Assembly (NCBI RefSeq): GCF_900458815.1
Contig: NZ_UHDZ01000001.1
Location: 372,001-436,000 of the forward strand
Length of the DNA: 64,000 nt
DNA from: Staphylococcus saccharolyticus
Lineage (GTDB): Bacteria > Bacillota > Bacilli > Staphylococcales > Staphylococcaceae
Direction: 5' to 3'
Part shown: positions 50,847 to 61,082 of the stretch, piece after piece
Layout of the letters: every line of letters begins with the position of its first letter
Position numbering within the stretch: position 1 is the first letter of the stretch
Program-made: the position numbers and the translations under genes
Notes under the pieces: model-generated
Seen by the model: only the letters and a program-made list of their open reading frames with translations
Told to the model about the DNA's origin: nothing
The model's database searches: none

Positions 50847-51281
50847 TTAATAAATGTAGTTATAGTTGTGAGCAGATGATTTACTTAAGACACGAGTGCC
50901 ATAACCTAATGGCACATTATAGTTATATTCAGAAACTTTAATGCTTCCACTTTTATATACTTTTTCGACGATGGCAACATGACCATAGTAACCTGAAGTA
51001 GATTGCATGATTGCATATTTTTTTGGTCTATGACCTGTTTTATAACCAGTGCGACGTGCTTTATAATACCAATTTTTGGCGTTGCCCCATTGATTAGATA
51101 CAGGTTTTCCTAATTGAACACGACGTTTAAATGCCCACCAAGTACACTGTTTTTTATTATAGTAATTGTATGAAGCAGCATGTGATACGTGTGTTTGTTC
51201 TAAAGTTTGATATGTTAAAGTTCCAGTGAACATAATTACAGTAGCGATAATCATACGTGATAATAATTTTTTAAGTTCCAT
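50847..51281 (-). CDS. Secreted CHAP-domain amidase/endopeptidase
   Basis: A 144-residue secreted protein: signal peptide (about 1-36, cut after SHA), then a CHAP domain alone. Catalytic residues are visible: Cys46 in KKQCTWWAF, His101 in GYYGHVAIVE, and the following Glu/Asn in VSEYNYN. It belongs to the SsaA/Sle1-like group of staphylococcal wall hydrolases but lacks the N-terminal repeats or LysM domains of longer members. It is convergent with mvaA. Starts at 51281 after GGGAGAAAG. Intact. Confidence 0.9.
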   Translation of the reverse strand: MELKKLLSRMIIATVIMFTGTLTYQTLEQTHVSHAASYNYYNKKQCTWWAFKRRVQLGKPVSNQWGNAKNWYYKARRTGYKTGHRPKKYAIMQSTSGYYGHVAIVEKVYKSGSIKVSEYNYNVPLGYGTRVLSKSSAHNYNYIY

Positions 51282-51533
51282 TTCTTTCTCCCAAAAAATT
51301 TATTTTTTAATAACCGTATTTATAATAATCTTTAAAAATACGTAATACAACATAAGAAATGGATTAAAAAACTAAATGTAACGTCACTGAAATATTTACA
51401 TAGATTTTGTAATATAGTTAATATTGTATAAAACTTATAAATAAAAAATGACGCCCGAATGGACGCCGTACGAGATGATAAACTCCATGTATATAAGTAT
51501 GCGTTAATGTTAAAATCATGTAATAACACTAAT
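51282..51533. other. Spacer between CHAP and YozE genes
   Basis: Contains no convincing gene; the open frames on the minus strand have no ribosome binding site and unusual composition. No strong hairpin is seen. Confidence 0.4.
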
Positions 51534-51749
51534 TTATACGTTGGTGAATTGGTTGAAAACGGATAGTGCGCGTTTAATACTCGCTACTTGTATGTTTTCA
51601 GGACATGGATGATTTCGAAAATATGTCAATATTTCATTTTGGCTCTTCACTTCTCTAGGAAAATTGATATCTTGATTAATCCAAGCAACCAATTCACCTA
51701 ATGGTGTGTCATCACCAAGGAAATTTTGCATAAATTCGTAAAAGCTCAC
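51534..51749 (-). CDS. YozE family protein
   Basis: A 71-residue protein of the YozE/SAM-like family (DUF1250): MSFYEFMQNFLGDDTPLGELVAWINQD and FPREVKSQNEILTYF are the family-typical segments. It is a small helical cytoplasmic protein of unknown role. Starts at 51749 behind GAGGTGAGAGAG. Intact. Confidence 0.88.
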   Translation of the reverse strand: MSFYEFMQNFLGDDTPLGELVAWINQDINFPREVKSQNEILTYFRNHPCPENIQVASIKRALSVFNQFTNV

Positions 51750-51933
51750 TCTCTCACCTCAAAATTTTTATGAGCTGAAAATTATTGTAACATATTTTCA
51801 ATTTTTAAAATACTTGTAAATGCAGAAAAAATAAATTATATTCTAAAAATTTATTAATCGTAAAAAGGTCAATCTTATTGTATAATTAAATATACTTTAA
51901 CGATAACTATGACACAAATTGGGAGGGATATGC

Positions 51934-52821
51934 ATGGATATTAAACATATGAAATACTTTGTTGAGGTTGTAAAACAAGGTGGTATGACAAATGCTTCTA
52001 AGTCTTTGTATATAGCACAACCTACAATTAGTAAAGCAATTAAAGATATTGAAGCAGAAATGGCTGTCTCTTTATTCGATCGAAGTAAAAGAAATTTAGT
52101 TCTTACGGATGCTGGGAAAATCTTTTTTAATAAGTGTAAAGAAATTATTGCACTTTATGGTAATTTACCTACCGAAATCAATAGTCTTTACGGTTTAGAA
52201 ACGGGTCATATTAACATTAGTATGTCAGCAGTGATGAGTATGAGTAAATTTATAGGAGTATTAGGTGATTTCCATAAACTTTATCCAAATATTACGTATA
52301 ACCTTATTGAGAGTGGCGGTAAAACAACAGAAAACCTTATTTTAAATGATGAAGTTGATATAGGTGTGACTACATTGCCTGTCGACCATCAGCAATTTGA
52401 ATGTATATCATTAAATAAAGAAGAACTTATTGTTGTTTTAAACCAGGAGCATCCACTTGCAAAAAAATCTTCTGTTAAAATGGAAGAATTGGCCGATGAA
52501 AACTTCATTTTATTCAATGAAGATTTTTATCTTAATGATAAAATTATTGAAAATGCCAAAAATGCTGGTTTCGTTCCCAATATGGTATCTCAAATTTCGC
52601 AATGGAACGTTATTGAGAACCTCATCAGTAATCAATTAGGTGTGTCTATATTGCCAACTACTATTGCACAATTATTAAATGAAGATGTGAAAATCGTGCG
52701 TTTAGAGAACACACACACAACGTGGGAGCTTGGAGTGGTTTGGAAAAAAGATAAACGTCTTAGTTATGCTACGAATAAATGGATAGAGTTTCTTAAAGAA
52801 AGATTATTTAAAGAACAATAA
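51934..52821 (+). CDS. cidR: LysR-type regulator CidR
   Basis: Activator of cidABC (and of alsSD in S. aureus) in response to overflow metabolism. The 295-residue protein has an N-terminal helix-turn-helix (ASKSLYIAQPTISKAIKDIE, residues 21-40) and a periplasmic-binding-type effector domain. The start is the ATG at 51934 because GGGAGGG lies seven bases upstream. It precedes cidABC in the same direction, the standard arrangement. The paralog at 5524-6405 lies beside ldh-alsSD. Intact. Confidence 0.93.
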   Translation: MDIKHMKYFVEVVKQGGMTNASKSLYIAQPTISKAIKDIEAEMAVSLFDRSKRNLVLTDAGKIFFNKCKEIIALYGNLPTEINSLYGLETGHINISMSAVMSMSKFIGVLGDFHKLYPNITYNLIESGGKTTENLILNDEVDIGVTTLPVDHQQFECISLNKEELIVVLNQEHPLAKKSSVKMEELADENFILFNEDFYLNDKIIENAKNAGFVPNMVSQISQWNVIENLISNQLGVSILPTTIAQLLNEDVKIVRLENTHTTWELGVVWKKDKRLSYATNKWIEFLKERLFKEQ

Positions 52822-52974
52822 GATTTAAGAAACTGATTGATAAAGTTAACTGAAAAAACTCTTTTCGGGTTTATAACTTCCCATTTTTTAGCTTTCGGAT
52901 AAAGCATCTTTAGATTGTGCTAAGTTTAAATAATTTTTCAAAAAGTTTAACATGTAGTTAAAATAGTTTGTGTA
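52822..52974. other. Spacer after cidR
   Basis: No ORF. The sequence around 52850-52880 (AAAAAACTCTTTTCGGGTTTATAAC) is unstructured. It leads into the terminator at 52975. Confidence 0.3.
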
Positions 52975-53011
52975 AACTGTTGATTGTCTGATGACGATTA
53001 ACAGTTTTTTT
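52975..53011 (+). terminator. Terminator of cidR
   Basis: AACTGTT-ATTGTC pairs with GAC-AT-AACAGTT around a short loop, followed by seven T (53004-53011). It separates cidR from cidABC. Confidence 0.85.
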
Positions 53012-53020
53012 AGTTTAAAT

Positions 53021-53034
53021 TGTTAACGTTTACA
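53021..53034 (+). promoter_or_regulatory. cre-like site upstream of cidA
   Basis: TGTTAACGTTTACA matches the CcpA cre consensus TGWAANCGNTNWCA with one mismatch. It lies between the cidR terminator and cidA, consistent with carbon control of the cid operon. Confidence 0.5.
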
Positions 53035-53162
53035 TAGATATAAGTAATAGAAAATATTCTGAATAAATATTTTTAATATATAATAGCGAAAATTATAATG
53101 GAAAGTATAACTGAAAAAATTAGTAACAATTTGGACACATTTTCTAGAAAGGGATGATGTTG

Positions 53163-53555
53163 ATGGAGAAAGTTAAATTTATAATCAAACTCATACTTCA
53201 ACTTGCACTTATTATGCTAATCACTTTTATAGGTACAGAAGTGCAGAAGATACTACACATCCCATTAGCGGGGAGCATTGTTGGTTTAATTCTATTCTTC
53301 CTACTTTTACAGTTTAAGATTATTCCAGAAAAATGGATTAATGTTGGTGCAGACTTCTTACTTAAAACAATGGTATTTTTCTTTATTCCATCTGTTGTAG
53401 GAATCATGGATGTCGTTTCTAATATCACTTTAAATTACATTCTATTTTTTATTGTCATTATTATAGGTACATGCTTAGTTGCACTATCATCTGGATTTAT
53501 TGCTGAAAAAATGGTAGGAAAAAGTAATTCTAATAAAGGAACTGATCAATCATGA
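53163..53555 (+). CDS. cidA: Holin-like protein CidA
   Basis: A 130-residue membrane protein of the CidA/LrgA holin-like family with four membrane helices; it influences autolysis and cell death and works with CidB. Conserved segments are [20 protein letters not shown] and [17 protein letters not shown] use the ATG at 53163, which has AAAGGGA eight bases upstream; ATG at 53154 lies within that site. The gene overlaps cidB by four bases. Intact. Confidence 0.93.
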   Translation: MEKVKFIIKLILQLALIMLITFIGTEVQKILHIPLAGSIVGLILFFLLLQFKIIPEKWINVGADFLLKTMVFFFIPSVVGIMDVVSNITLNYILFFIVIIIGTCLVALSSGFIAEKMVGKSNSNKGTDQS

Positions 53556-54241
53556 ACGAATATTTACAAGCAGTTCTAATGATTTTATTAACAGTCGTAC
53601 TATATTATGTTTCTAAGAAACTTCAAGATAAATATAACAATCCACTATTAAATCCAGCGCTTATTGCTTCGGTTGGAATTATTATCGTTTTATTGGTTTG
53701 CGGAGTCAGTTATAAGGGGTATATGAAAGGTGGCACTTGGATTAATCACGTATTAAACGCGACTGTCGTATGTCTTGCATATCCTTTATATGAGAATAAA
53801 AAGAAAATAAAGAAATATCTCTCTGTAATTTTTGCAAGCGTGTTGACTGGTGTAGTACTTAATTTTGTGTTAGTATTTACAACGTTGAAAATCTTTGGTT
53901 ATTCTAAAGACACGATTGTTACCCTGTTACCAAGATCAATTACAGCAGCAGTAGGAATAGAAGTTTCTCAAAAATTGGGAGGAACAGACACAATTACTGT
54001 GCTCTTTATCATAACTACAGGATTGATCGGCAGTATTCTAGGTTCTATGCTTTTACGTATGGGAGGATTTAAATCTTCTATTGCGAGGGGACTAACTTAT
54101 GGGAACGCGTCTCACGCTTTTGGTACTGCTAAAGCATTAGAACTAGATATAGAATCAGGAGCGTTTAGTTCAATTGGTATGATTTTAACAGCAGTGATTA
54201 GCTCTGTCCTTATACCAATACTGATTTTATTGTTTTACTAA
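53552..54241 (+). CDS. cidB: CidB, LrgB-family membrane protein
   Basis: A 229-residue polytopic membrane protein of the LrgB family, the usual partner of CidA; the pair has been linked to murein hydrolase control and pyruvate transport. The family core [20 protein letters not shown] and [14 protein letters not shown] are both present. Translation is coupled to cidA through an ATGA overlap. Intact. Confidence 0.93.
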   Translation: MNEYLQAVLMILLTVVLYYVSKKLQDKYNNPLLNPALIASVGIIIVLLVCGVSYKGYMKGGTWINHVLNATVVCLAYPLYENKKKIKKYLSVIFASVLTGVVLNFVLVFTTLKIFGYSKDTIVTLLPRSITAAVGIEVSQKLGGTDTITVLFIITTGLIGSILGSMLLRMGGFKSSIARGLTYGNASHAFGTAKALELDIESGAFSSIGMILTAVISSVLIPILILLFY

Positions 54242-54288
54242 AGGGAAAGATTTACTCATATTAATAGAAAGGGAGGCTATTTGTTAAA

Positions 54289-56028
54289 ATGGCACAAATT
54301 AAAGCAAACGAAGCATTAGTTAAAGCACTACAAGCTTGGGATATCGATCATTTATATGGTATTCCTGGTGACTCAGTAGATGCTGTTGTTGATAGCTTAC
54401 GTACTGTAAGAGATCAATTTAAGTTTTATCATGTACGTCACGAAGAAGTGGCAAGTTTAGCTGCTGCTAGTTATACTAAGATGACAGGTAAAATTGGGGT
54501 TGCATTAAGTATCGGAGGTCCTGGTATTGTACACTTATTAAATGGTATGTATGATGCTAAAATGGATAATGTTCCTCAACTTATCATTGCTGGTCAAACA
54601 AATAGTACTTTATTAGGCATTAAATTCTTCCAAGAAACGAATATATCTAAAATGGTTGATGATGTAGCTGTATATCGCCACCAAGTTCAAAAAGGTGATA
54701 ATGTATTTGAAATTACTAATGAAGCTATTCGTACTGCATATGAGAAAAAAGGTGTCTCAGTAATCATTTGTCCAAATGATTTATTAACTCAAAAAATTAA
54801 AGACACTACAAAACGTGCAGTAGATACAACTAAACCAAAACCAGCTTCACCTAAGTTCAAAAGTATTAAAAAAGCAGCTAAATTAATCGATAAAGCTAAG
54901 AAGCCAGTAATGCTAATTGGTTTAGGTACACAAAATGCTAAAGATGAATTGCGTGAATTTATTGAAGCGGCTAAAATTCCAGTTATTCACACGTTACCAG
55001 CAAAAACAATCTTACCAGATGATCATCCTTATAATATTGGTAATCTAGGTAAAATTGGTACTAAGACATCTTACCAAACAATTCAAGATGCGGATCTGTT
55101 AATTATGGCAGGTACAAACTACCCTTATGTCAACTATTTACCTAAGAAGAATATTAAAGCTATCCAAATGGATACTAATGAAGAAAATATTGGTGCACGT
55201 TTTAAAATCAATGTTGGCATTTTGGGAGATAGTAAAGTTGCCTTCCATCAACTAACTGAAAATATTAAACATGTAGCGAAACGTCCATTCTTAGATAAAA
55301 CGTTAGAACGTAAAGCTGTTTGGGATAAATGGATGACACAAGATTTAAATAATAATAAATCACCATTACGTCCAGAACGTTTGATGAAAGCAATCAATGA
55401 TAACTTGAAAGATGACGCTATTATCTCTGCAGATGTAGGTACATCTACAGTTTGGTCTACACGCTATCTTAACCTTTCAGTTAATAATAAGTTTATTATT
55501 TCAAGCTGGTTAGGTACAATGGGCTGTGGTTTACCAGGTGCAATGGCAGCTAAAATTGCATATCCTAAACGTCAGGCTGTGGCAATCACAGGTGACGGTG
55601 CATTCCAAATGGTAATGCAAGATTTCGCAACAGCTGTACAATATGATTTACCAATGACCATCTTTGTGTTAAATAATAAACAGTTATCATTCATTAAATA
55701 TGAACAACAAGCCGCTGGTGAATTAGAATACGCAATTGATTTCTCTGATATGGATCACGCTAAATTCGCTGAAGCTGTTGGTGGTAAAGGTTATGTTGTT
55801 AGAGACGCTAGTCGTCTAGATGACATTGTTGAAGAAGCTATGGCTCAAGATGTACCAACAATTGTAGATGTACATGTAGATCCAAACGCTGCACCATTAC
55901 CAGGTAAAATCGTTAATGAAGAAGCATTTGGCTATAGTAAATGGGCTTATAGATCAATCACTGAAGATAAAAATTTAGACTTTGATCAGATCCCACCAAT
56001 CTCTGTAGCTGCAAAACGCTTCTTATAA
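54289..56028 (+). CDS. cidC: Pyruvate oxidase (pyruvate:quinone, acetate-forming)
   Basis: ThDP and FAD enzyme that converts pyruvate to acetate and CO2 and passes electrons to menaquinone at the membrane. The 579 residues contain the ThDP Glu in VRHEEVASLAA, the central FAD-binding domain (GNLGKIGTKTSY), and the C-terminal GDGAFQMVMQDFATA...NNKQLSF. It is the third gene of the cid operon, 47 bases after cidB with its own AAAGGGAGG. Together with ldh and alsSD it gives the cell three exits for pyruvate. Intact. Confidence 0.94.
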   Translation: MAQIKANEALVKALQAWDIDHLYGIPGDSVDAVVDSLRTVRDQFKFYHVRHEEVASLAAASYTKMTGKIGVALSIGGPGIVHLLNGMYDAKMDNVPQLIIAGQTNSTLLGIKFFQETNISKMVDDVAVYRHQVQKGDNVFEITNEAIRTAYEKKGVSVIICPNDLLTQKIKDTTKRAVDTTKPKPASPKFKSIKKAAKLIDKAKKPVMLIGLGTQNAKDELREFIEAAKIPVIHTLPAKTILPDDHPYNIGNLGKIGTKTSYQTIQDADLLIMAGTNYPYVNYLPKKNIKAIQMDTNEENIGARFKINVGILGDSKVAFHQLTENIKHVAKRPFLDKTLERKAVWDKWMTQDLNNNKSPLRPERLMKAINDNLKDDAIISADVGTSTVWSTRYLNLSVNNKFIISSWLGTMGCGLPGAMAAKIAYPKRQAVAITGDGAFQMVMQDFATAVQYDLPMTIFVLNNKQLSFIKYEQQAAGELEYAIDFSDMDHAKFAEAVGGKGYVVRDASRLDDIVEEAMAQDVPTIVDVHVDPNAAPLPGKIVNEEAFGYSKWAYRSITEDKNLDFDQIPPISVAAKRFL

Positions 56029-56042
56029 TAGGTGCTTTCTTT

Positions 56043-56074
56043 AAGAATTCGATTAAAATGTCGAGTTCTTTTTT
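56043..56074 (+). terminator. Terminator of cidABC
   Basis: AAGAATTCGA (56043-56052) pairs with TCGAGTTCTT (56061-56070), followed by TTTTG. Confidence 0.8.
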
Positions 56075-56084
56075 GAAATTGTTC

Positions 56085-56113
56085 TTGTAAACGCTTTATT
56101 AAACATGTATACT
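56085..56113 (+). promoter_or_regulatory. ptsG promoter with overlapping cre-like sequence
   Basis: TTGTAA (56085-56090), a 17-base spacer and TATACT (56108-56113) form a good sigma-A promoter. TGTAAACGCTTTAT (56086-56099), a cre-like half palindrome, overlaps its -35. Confidence 0.65.
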
Positions 56114-56130
56114 ATATGTGAATCAAATAG

Positions 56131-56225
56131 ATTGCGTGTTACTGATTATGCAGGCATGAGCAAATAAGAATTACCAATCTTTCTTGTAATGAAAGCAGTG
56201 GTCTTATTTGTTCATGTCTTTTTCT
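56131..56225 (+). promoter_or_regulatory. GlcT-type antiterminator leader of ptsG
   Basis: The 30-nt element at 56131-56160 (ATTGCGTGTTACTGATTATG...) matches the RAT sequence bound by the GlcT antiterminator in Bacillus and Staphylococcus ptsG leaders. Its 3' part overlaps the 5' arm of a terminator, CATGAGCAAATAAG (56155-56168) with CTTATTTGTTCATG (56203-56216), followed by TCTTTTTCT. Binding of unphosphorylated-EII-released GlcT would stop the terminator forming when glucose is present. Confidence 0.85.
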
Positions 56226-56268
56226 ATAACAACATGCATGAATTTTAGTTAGAGAGGATTGAATTGAT

Positions 56269-58296
56269 ATGTTTAAGAAGCTATTTGGTCAATTGCAACG
56301 TATTGGTAAAGCATTGATGTTACCCGTTGCGATTTTACCAGCAGCTGGTTTACTTTTAGCAATTGGGACAGCTTTCCAAGGTGAATCGTTGCAGCATTAT
56401 TTACCATTTATTAAAAATGATGTCGTTCAACAAGTCGCTAACATGATGACAGGTGCAGGTGGAATTATCTTTGATAACTTACCTATCATCTTTGCATTAG
56501 GTGTAGCAATAGGACTTGCTGGTGGGGATGGCGTTGCAGCAATTGCAGCTTTTGTCGGCTTTATTATTTTAAATAAAACGATGGGAGCATTTTTACACGT
56601 AACTCCTGGACAATTATCAGATCCATCTAAGGGATATGCTAAAGTTCTTGGTATATCGACACTACAAACTGGTGTCTTTGGCGGTATTATTATCGGGGCT
56701 CTCGCCGCCTGGTGTTATAACAAGTTTTACAACATTTCTCTACCATCATACTTAGGTTTTTTCGCAGGTAAACGATTTGTACCGATTATGATGGCGACAA
56801 CTTCGTTCATTTTAGCTTTCCCGATGGCAATCATCTGGCCATTTATTCAAAATGGATTAAATGCATTTAGTGAAGGATTATTAGACTCTAATACAGGTTT
56901 AGCGGTATTTTCATTCGGCTTTATTAAACGTCTATTAATACCATTTGGCTTACATCATATTTTCCATGCACCATTCTGGTTTGAGTTTGGTTCTTGGAAA
57001 AGTGCAGCAGGAGAAATTATTCGTGGTGACCAACGTATCTTTATCGAACAAATACGTGAAGGTGCACATTTAACATCTGGTAAATTCATGCAAGGTGAGT
57101 TTCCTGTCATGATGTTCGGTTTACCTGCAGCAGCATTAGCAATTTATCATACTGCTAAACCTGAAAATAAAAAAGTAGTTGCGGGTTTAATGCTTTCTGC
57201 AGCATTAACATCATTTTTAACTGGTATTACTGAACCTTTAGAATTCTCATTTTTATTCGTAGCACCATTACTATTCTTTATCCACGCTATACTTGATGGT
57301 TTATCATTCTTAACATTGTATTTATTGCATGTACATCTAGGTTATACTTTCTCAGGTGGATTCATAGATTATGTCCTATTGGGTATTTTACCGAATAAGA
57401 CATCATGGTGGCTGGTCATTCCAGTAGGTTTAGTTTACGCGGTAATCTATTACTTTGCTTTCAGATACCTTATTGTTAAATTTAACTTTAAGACTCCAGG
57501 ACGTGAAGATAAGCAGGCGACAGTTACCAACACGTCTGCGAGTCAATTACCATTCGATGTGTTAAAAGCAATGGGCGGCAAAGAAAATATCAAACATTTA
57601 GATGCATGTATTACACGCTTAAGAGTGGAAGTGAATGAAAAATCTAAAGTAGATGTCGCAGGACTTAAAGCTTTAGGTGCTTCAGGAGTACTTGAAGTTG
57701 GAAATAATATGCAAGCCATCTTTGGACCTAAATCTGATCAAATTAAGCATGATATGGCTAAAATTATGAGTGGTGAAATAACTAAACCAAGCGAAACAAC
57801 CGTTACTGAAGAAACTTCAGATGCGCCTGTACATGTTGAAGATATTATTGAAACTGAAATCTACGCACCAGGTACTGGAGAAATTATTCCACTATCAGAT
57901 GTTCCAGATAAAGTATTTTCTGAAAAAATGATAGGTGATGGTGTAGGATTTATACCTGAAACTGGTGAAATCGTAGCACCATTTGATGGTACAGTTAAAA
58001 CGATATTCCCAACTAAACATGCTATTGGTTTAGAATCAGATACGGGAGTCGAAGTTTTAATTCATATTGGTATTGATACAGTTAAACTAAATGGGGAAGG
58101 TTTCGAAAGTTTAGTTAATGCTGATGAACCTGTAACCCAAGGTCAACCATTAATGAAGGTTGATTTAGCTTACTTGAAAGAGAACGCTCCAAGTGTAATT
58201 ACCCCAGTCATTATTACAAATCTAGGAGATAAAATTTTAACGATTGAAGATGTTAAACAAGTGGATCTTGAAAAATCTATTATGAAAATTAAATAA
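56269..58296 (+). CDS. ptsG: PTS glucose transporter, EIICBA
   Basis: Imports and phosphorylates glucose. The 675-residue protein has domains in order IIC (1-410; [16 protein letters not shown], and the substrate region [15 protein letters not shown]), IIB (about 430-505; Cys447 in [13 protein letters not shown]) and IIA (about 535-675; His599 in [19 protein letters not shown]). Both phosphorylation sites are present. The leader shows GlcT antitermination. It would feed the fermentative genes in this window. Starts at 56269 after AGAGAGGA. Intact. Confidence 0.95.
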   Translation: MFKKLFGQLQRIGKALMLPVAILPAAGLLLAIGTAFQGESLQHYLPFIKNDVVQQVANMMTGAGGIIFDNLPIIFALGVAIGLAGGDGVAAIAAFVGFIILNKTMGAFLHVTPGQLSDPSKGYAKVLGISTLQTGVFGGIIIGALAAWCYNKFYNISLPSYLGFFAGKRFVPIMMATTSFILAFPMAIIWPFIQNGLNAFSEGLLDSNTGLAVFSFGFIKRLLIPFGLHHIFHAPFWFEFGSWKSAAGEIIRGDQRIFIEQIREGAHLTSGKFMQGEFPVMMFGLPAAALAIYHTAKPENKKVVAGLMLSAALTSFLTGITEPLEFSFLFVAPLLFFIHAILDGLSFLTLYLLHVHLGYTFSGGFIDYVLLGILPNKTSWWLVIPVGLVYAVIYYFAFRYLIVKFNFKTPGREDKQATVTNTSASQLPFDVLKAMGGKENIKHLDACITRLRVEVNEKSKVDVAGLKALGASGVLEVGNNMQAIFGPKSDQIKHDMAKIMSGEITKPSETTVTEETSDAPVHVEDIIETEIYAPGTGEIIPLSDVPDKVFSEKMIGDGVGFIPETGEIVAPFDGTVKTIFPTKHAIGLESDTGVEVLIHIGIDTVKLNGEGFESLVNADEPVTQGQPLMKVDLAYLKENAPSVITPVIITNLGDKILTIEDVKQVDLEKSIMKIK

Positions 58297-58328
58297 CGAT
58301 TTAAATCAAAGCATTTAAATTAATCTTG

Positions 58329-58370
58329 AATGGAGATGTTTATTAGTGATGGTAAATTATCTCCATTTTT
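58329..58370 (+). terminator. Terminator of ptsG
   Basis: AATGGAGAT (58329-58337) pairs with ATCTCCATT (58359-58367), followed by TTT. Confidence 0.8.
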
Positions 58371-58489
58371 ATTATACATATGAGATTTTGTTGTGAAAGA
58401 AGATGACTGTTGAGTTGACAATAAAGTTAATTATCGGCAATGTTGATGTTAGAATAAATATCTTAGAGTAGGAGGGGCAATGAGGTAAT

Positions 58490-59248
58490 ATGGATAACTT
58501 GAAGCAAGATAAACGTTCTAGAAGAAGGGCTAAAGGTAACAAATTTTTAAATATATTGATGTTTATCGGTATGATTGTATTGATACAAATACCCCTTGCC
58601 ATTTCACTTTTAGCATTGTCTTTTTCAACTCAATTAAGGAACTTAACAACCATTGCGGTAAGTATGTTGATATTAGGGATAGTATTATTAATTATTTGGC
58701 TCGTTAGAGGTTACTATTTAAATCATACATATGAAGATCCACATCAAAGAATAAGAGGTAAAGATATTTTAATTAATATAGGGTTTTTCTTATTAGCAAC
58801 TGCTTTTAGTATTGGGGGTAGTATTTTAATGCTCACATTTACTGGAAGTGATAGTACTGCAAATGAGAAGAATATTGATGAAAGCTTAAGTGTATTCATG
58901 CAAAAAGATCATTTACCACATATCTCAATCGCTATCACAGTTGTTTTAATGATATGCGTTATTGGACCTTATCTTGAGGAGCTACTCTTCCGAGGTATAT
59001 TTAAAGAAACCTTATTTATGAAATGCCGATTCTGGTTACCATTGATTCTTTCGTCTCTGGTTTTTAGTTCTCAACATTTATCAACAAATATTTTTTCATA
59101 TGCATTATACTTTTTCATGGGATGTGCATTATATCTAGCTTATGATAGGAGACGGAATATTAAAGATAGTATGATGGTTCATATGCTCAACAACTCTGTT
59201 TCAACACTTCCGGTATTTATAGGATATTTGTGGTTATATTTTAGATAA
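58490..59248 (+). CDS. CPBP-family intramembrane glutamic endopeptidase
   Basis: A 252-residue membrane protein with a basic cytoplasmic N-terminus (KRSRRRAKGN) and six or seven helices. The CPBP (Abi/CAAX-protease) motifs are complete: EELLFRG with Glu163, Glu164 and Arg168, His196 in SSQHLS, and VHMLNNS with His231 and Asn234-235. Members process peptides or prenylated proteins in the membrane; in S. aureus MroQ belongs here and acts in quorum-signal processing. The specific substrate is unknown. Starts at 58490 behind GGAGGGGCAATGAGG. Intact. Confidence 0.85.
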   Translation: MDNLKQDKRSRRRAKGNKFLNILMFIGMIVLIQIPLAISLLALSFSTQLRNLTTIAVSMLILGIVLLIIWLVRGYYLNHTYEDPHQRIRGKDILINIGFFLLATAFSIGGSILMLTFTGSDSTANEKNIDESLSVFMQKDHLPHISIAITVVLMICVIGPYLEELLFRGIFKETLFMKCRFWLPLILSSLVFSSQHLSTNIFSYALYFFMGCALYLAYDRRRNIKDSMMVHMLNNSVSTLPVFIGYLWLYFR

Positions 59249-59271
59249 TATATTTAAATATTAAATATGAA

Positions 59272-59315
59272 GACCTGATTGGAAGACAATAGTCTTTTCA
59301 ATCAGGTCATTTTTT
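59272..59315. terminator. Bidirectional terminator
   Basis: GACCTGATTG (59272-59281) pairs with CAATCAGGTC (59299-59308), with an inner AGAC/GTCT stem and a T-run after. It serves both the CPBP gene and the convergent dehydrogenase. Confidence 0.9.
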
Positions 59316-59318
59316 ATA

Positions 59319-60371
59319 TTAAACTGTAATATCGTTTTCGATGATTAATTTGATGGCCTTGTGATCCGTAGCATTTCTAAATAAATCATAAGCATTTTCT
59401 ATGTCGCTTAGTTTACTATAATGTGTAACGAGCTGTTCAGGTTGGATGATTTTACTTTTAAGTGCTTCAAGTAACTCTTCAGTTGTATTAGCAGACACTA
59501 AACCAGTAGTTACATTAATGTTTTTAATCCATAGTTTGTCGATATCAAATTGCACTGGTAATCCATGTACACCAACATTTGCAATGGTACCATCTACACC
59601 GATTAAGTTTTGACATAAATCAAATGTTTGCGGAATACCTACAGCTTCAATTGCAACATCGACACCGCGATGATTTAATTCTTTGACTTTTTGGATGGCT
59701 ACTTCAGGATTTTTAGAATTAACAACATGTGTTGCTCCAAGTTCTTTGGCATTTTTTAGGCGATTATTATCTAAATCAATCATAATAATTTTTGAAGGTG
59801 AATAAAATTGAGCTGTTAATAACGCCGCTAAACCAACTGGACCAGCACCTACGATGGCAACAGTACATCCAGGTTTAACTTTACCTTTCAATACTCCAAT
59901 TTCATAACCAGTTGGAAGTATATCTGACAGCATCACAAGGGCATCATCTTGTAAGCTAGATGGAGCGTGATATAAGGAATTATCGGCAAATGGTACTTTT
60001 ACATACTCTGCTTGTGTTCCATTAATGAGGTGACCTAATATCCAACCGCCACCGTTTTCACAGTGTGCATAAATACCTTTTTTACAATAATAGCATTTGC
60101 CACATGATGAGATACAAGATACGATAACTTTGTCACCAACTTTAAAATTATTGACGTTATCACCAACTTCTTCTACAATACCGATACCCTCATGACCTAA
60201 AGTTGTGTGTTCTTTAACTTCTGGAGTGTCACCTTTAATAATGTGTAAATCTGTGCCACATATTGTTGTTTTAACCATTCGAATGACGACATCTGTACTA
60301 TCAACAATTGTTGGTTTCTCTTTGTCCGTTAATTGAGCATAACCAGGCTTTAAATATTCATAAGCTTTCAT
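59319..60371 (-). CDS. Zinc-dependent medium-chain alcohol dehydrogenase
   Basis: A 350-residue MDR-family dehydrogenase. The catalytic zinc ligands are in TICGTDLH and LGHEGIGIVEE; the structural zinc site is CISSCGKCYYCKKGIYAHC. The NAD-binding motif VAIVGAGPVGLAALL follows at about residue 165. It resembles the AdhP/sorbitol-type branch used for short alcohols or acetoin-related diols, but substrate cannot be told. The ATG at 60371 is chosen for its CGGAGG site. Intact. Confidence 0.88.
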   Translation of the reverse strand: MKAYEYLKPGYAQLTDKEKPTIVDSTDVVIRMVKTTICGTDLHIIKGDTPEVKEHTTLGHEGIGIVEEVGDNVNNFKVGDKVIVSCISSCGKCYYCKKGIYAHCENGGGWILGHLINGTQAEYVKVPFADNSLYHAPSSLQDDALVMLSDILPTGYEIGVLKGKVKPGCTVAIVGAGPVGLAALLTAQFYSPSKIIMIDLDNNRLKNAKELGATHVVNSKNPEVAIQKVKELNHRGVDVAIEAVGIPQTFDLCQNLIGVDGTIANVGVHGLPVQFDIDKLWIKNINVTTGLVSANTTEELLEALKSKIIQPEQLVTHYSKLSDIENAYDLFRNATDHKAIKLIIENDITV

Positions 60372-60648
60372 ATCAATACCTCCGTAACACATTGTGATTT
60401 ATTTAGCAATAATTATATCACGTTTTCTTCCTGACAGATTAATTTTATTTATGACAGAAATTGAAACTTTTTAAGAAAATTTTACACGATAAGTAGAGTT
60501 ATTATTTGACATTCAATATCATATAGAAAATGGTTAACTTTTATCAAACACTAGTTTTTCAAATATAAACAAAATAGGATATGATTAAAGTAATTAAACT
60601 CATATTTTATTGAATCATTGAATAGATAAAGAATGGTGGGTGATGGTA

Positions 60649-60975
60649 ATGTATGAAAATATTCAAAGTATTGAACAATATCATGATTTTATTAACTCTA
60701 ATCTATTAACAGTTATACATGTAATGAGGAATCATTGTAGTGTATGTCACGCGGTATTACCTCAAATACAAGATTTATTGGAGGAATACCCTAAAGTGAA
60801 ATTTGGTGTGATTAATCAATCAGAATTAAAAGATATTGCTGGGGAACTTTGCATTTTTACTGTGCCGGTTGAATTAATATTTATGAATGGTAAAGAAATG
60901 CATCGACAAGGTCGATTTATTGATATGCAAACATTTGAACATCAACTTAATAAGATGTATGGTGTAGTTGAATAA
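60649..60975 (+). CDS. Thioredoxin-like protein with CSVC active site
   Basis: A 108-residue thioredoxin-fold protein without signal peptide. The redox motif NHCSVCHAVLPQ has cysteines at residues 30 and 33, and the cis-Pro is in TVPVELIF. It differs from housekeeping TrxA (CGPC) and probably handles a special thiol substrate. I choose the ATG at 60649, about eight bases after GGTGGG; GTG at 60640 is an alternative. Intact. Confidence 0.82.
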   Translation: MYENIQSIEQYHDFINSNLLTVIHVMRNHCSVCHAVLPQIQDLLEEYPKVKFGVINQSELKDIAGELCIFTVPVELIFMNGKEMHRQGRFIDMQTFEHQLNKMYGVVE

Positions 60976-61082
60976 ATTAAAAATTTTTTATTCATTGGGC
61001 TGTTTGATTATTCATGTTATGATTAACGACGCACCATTATCTTAAATTGCATACGATATGCTTATAGATGAAGGAGGCTCAA

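Noticed and set aside
51332..51529. 65-codon minus-strand frame after the CHAP gene
   Set aside because: No ribosome binding site, and hydrophobic content reflects AT-rich sequence.
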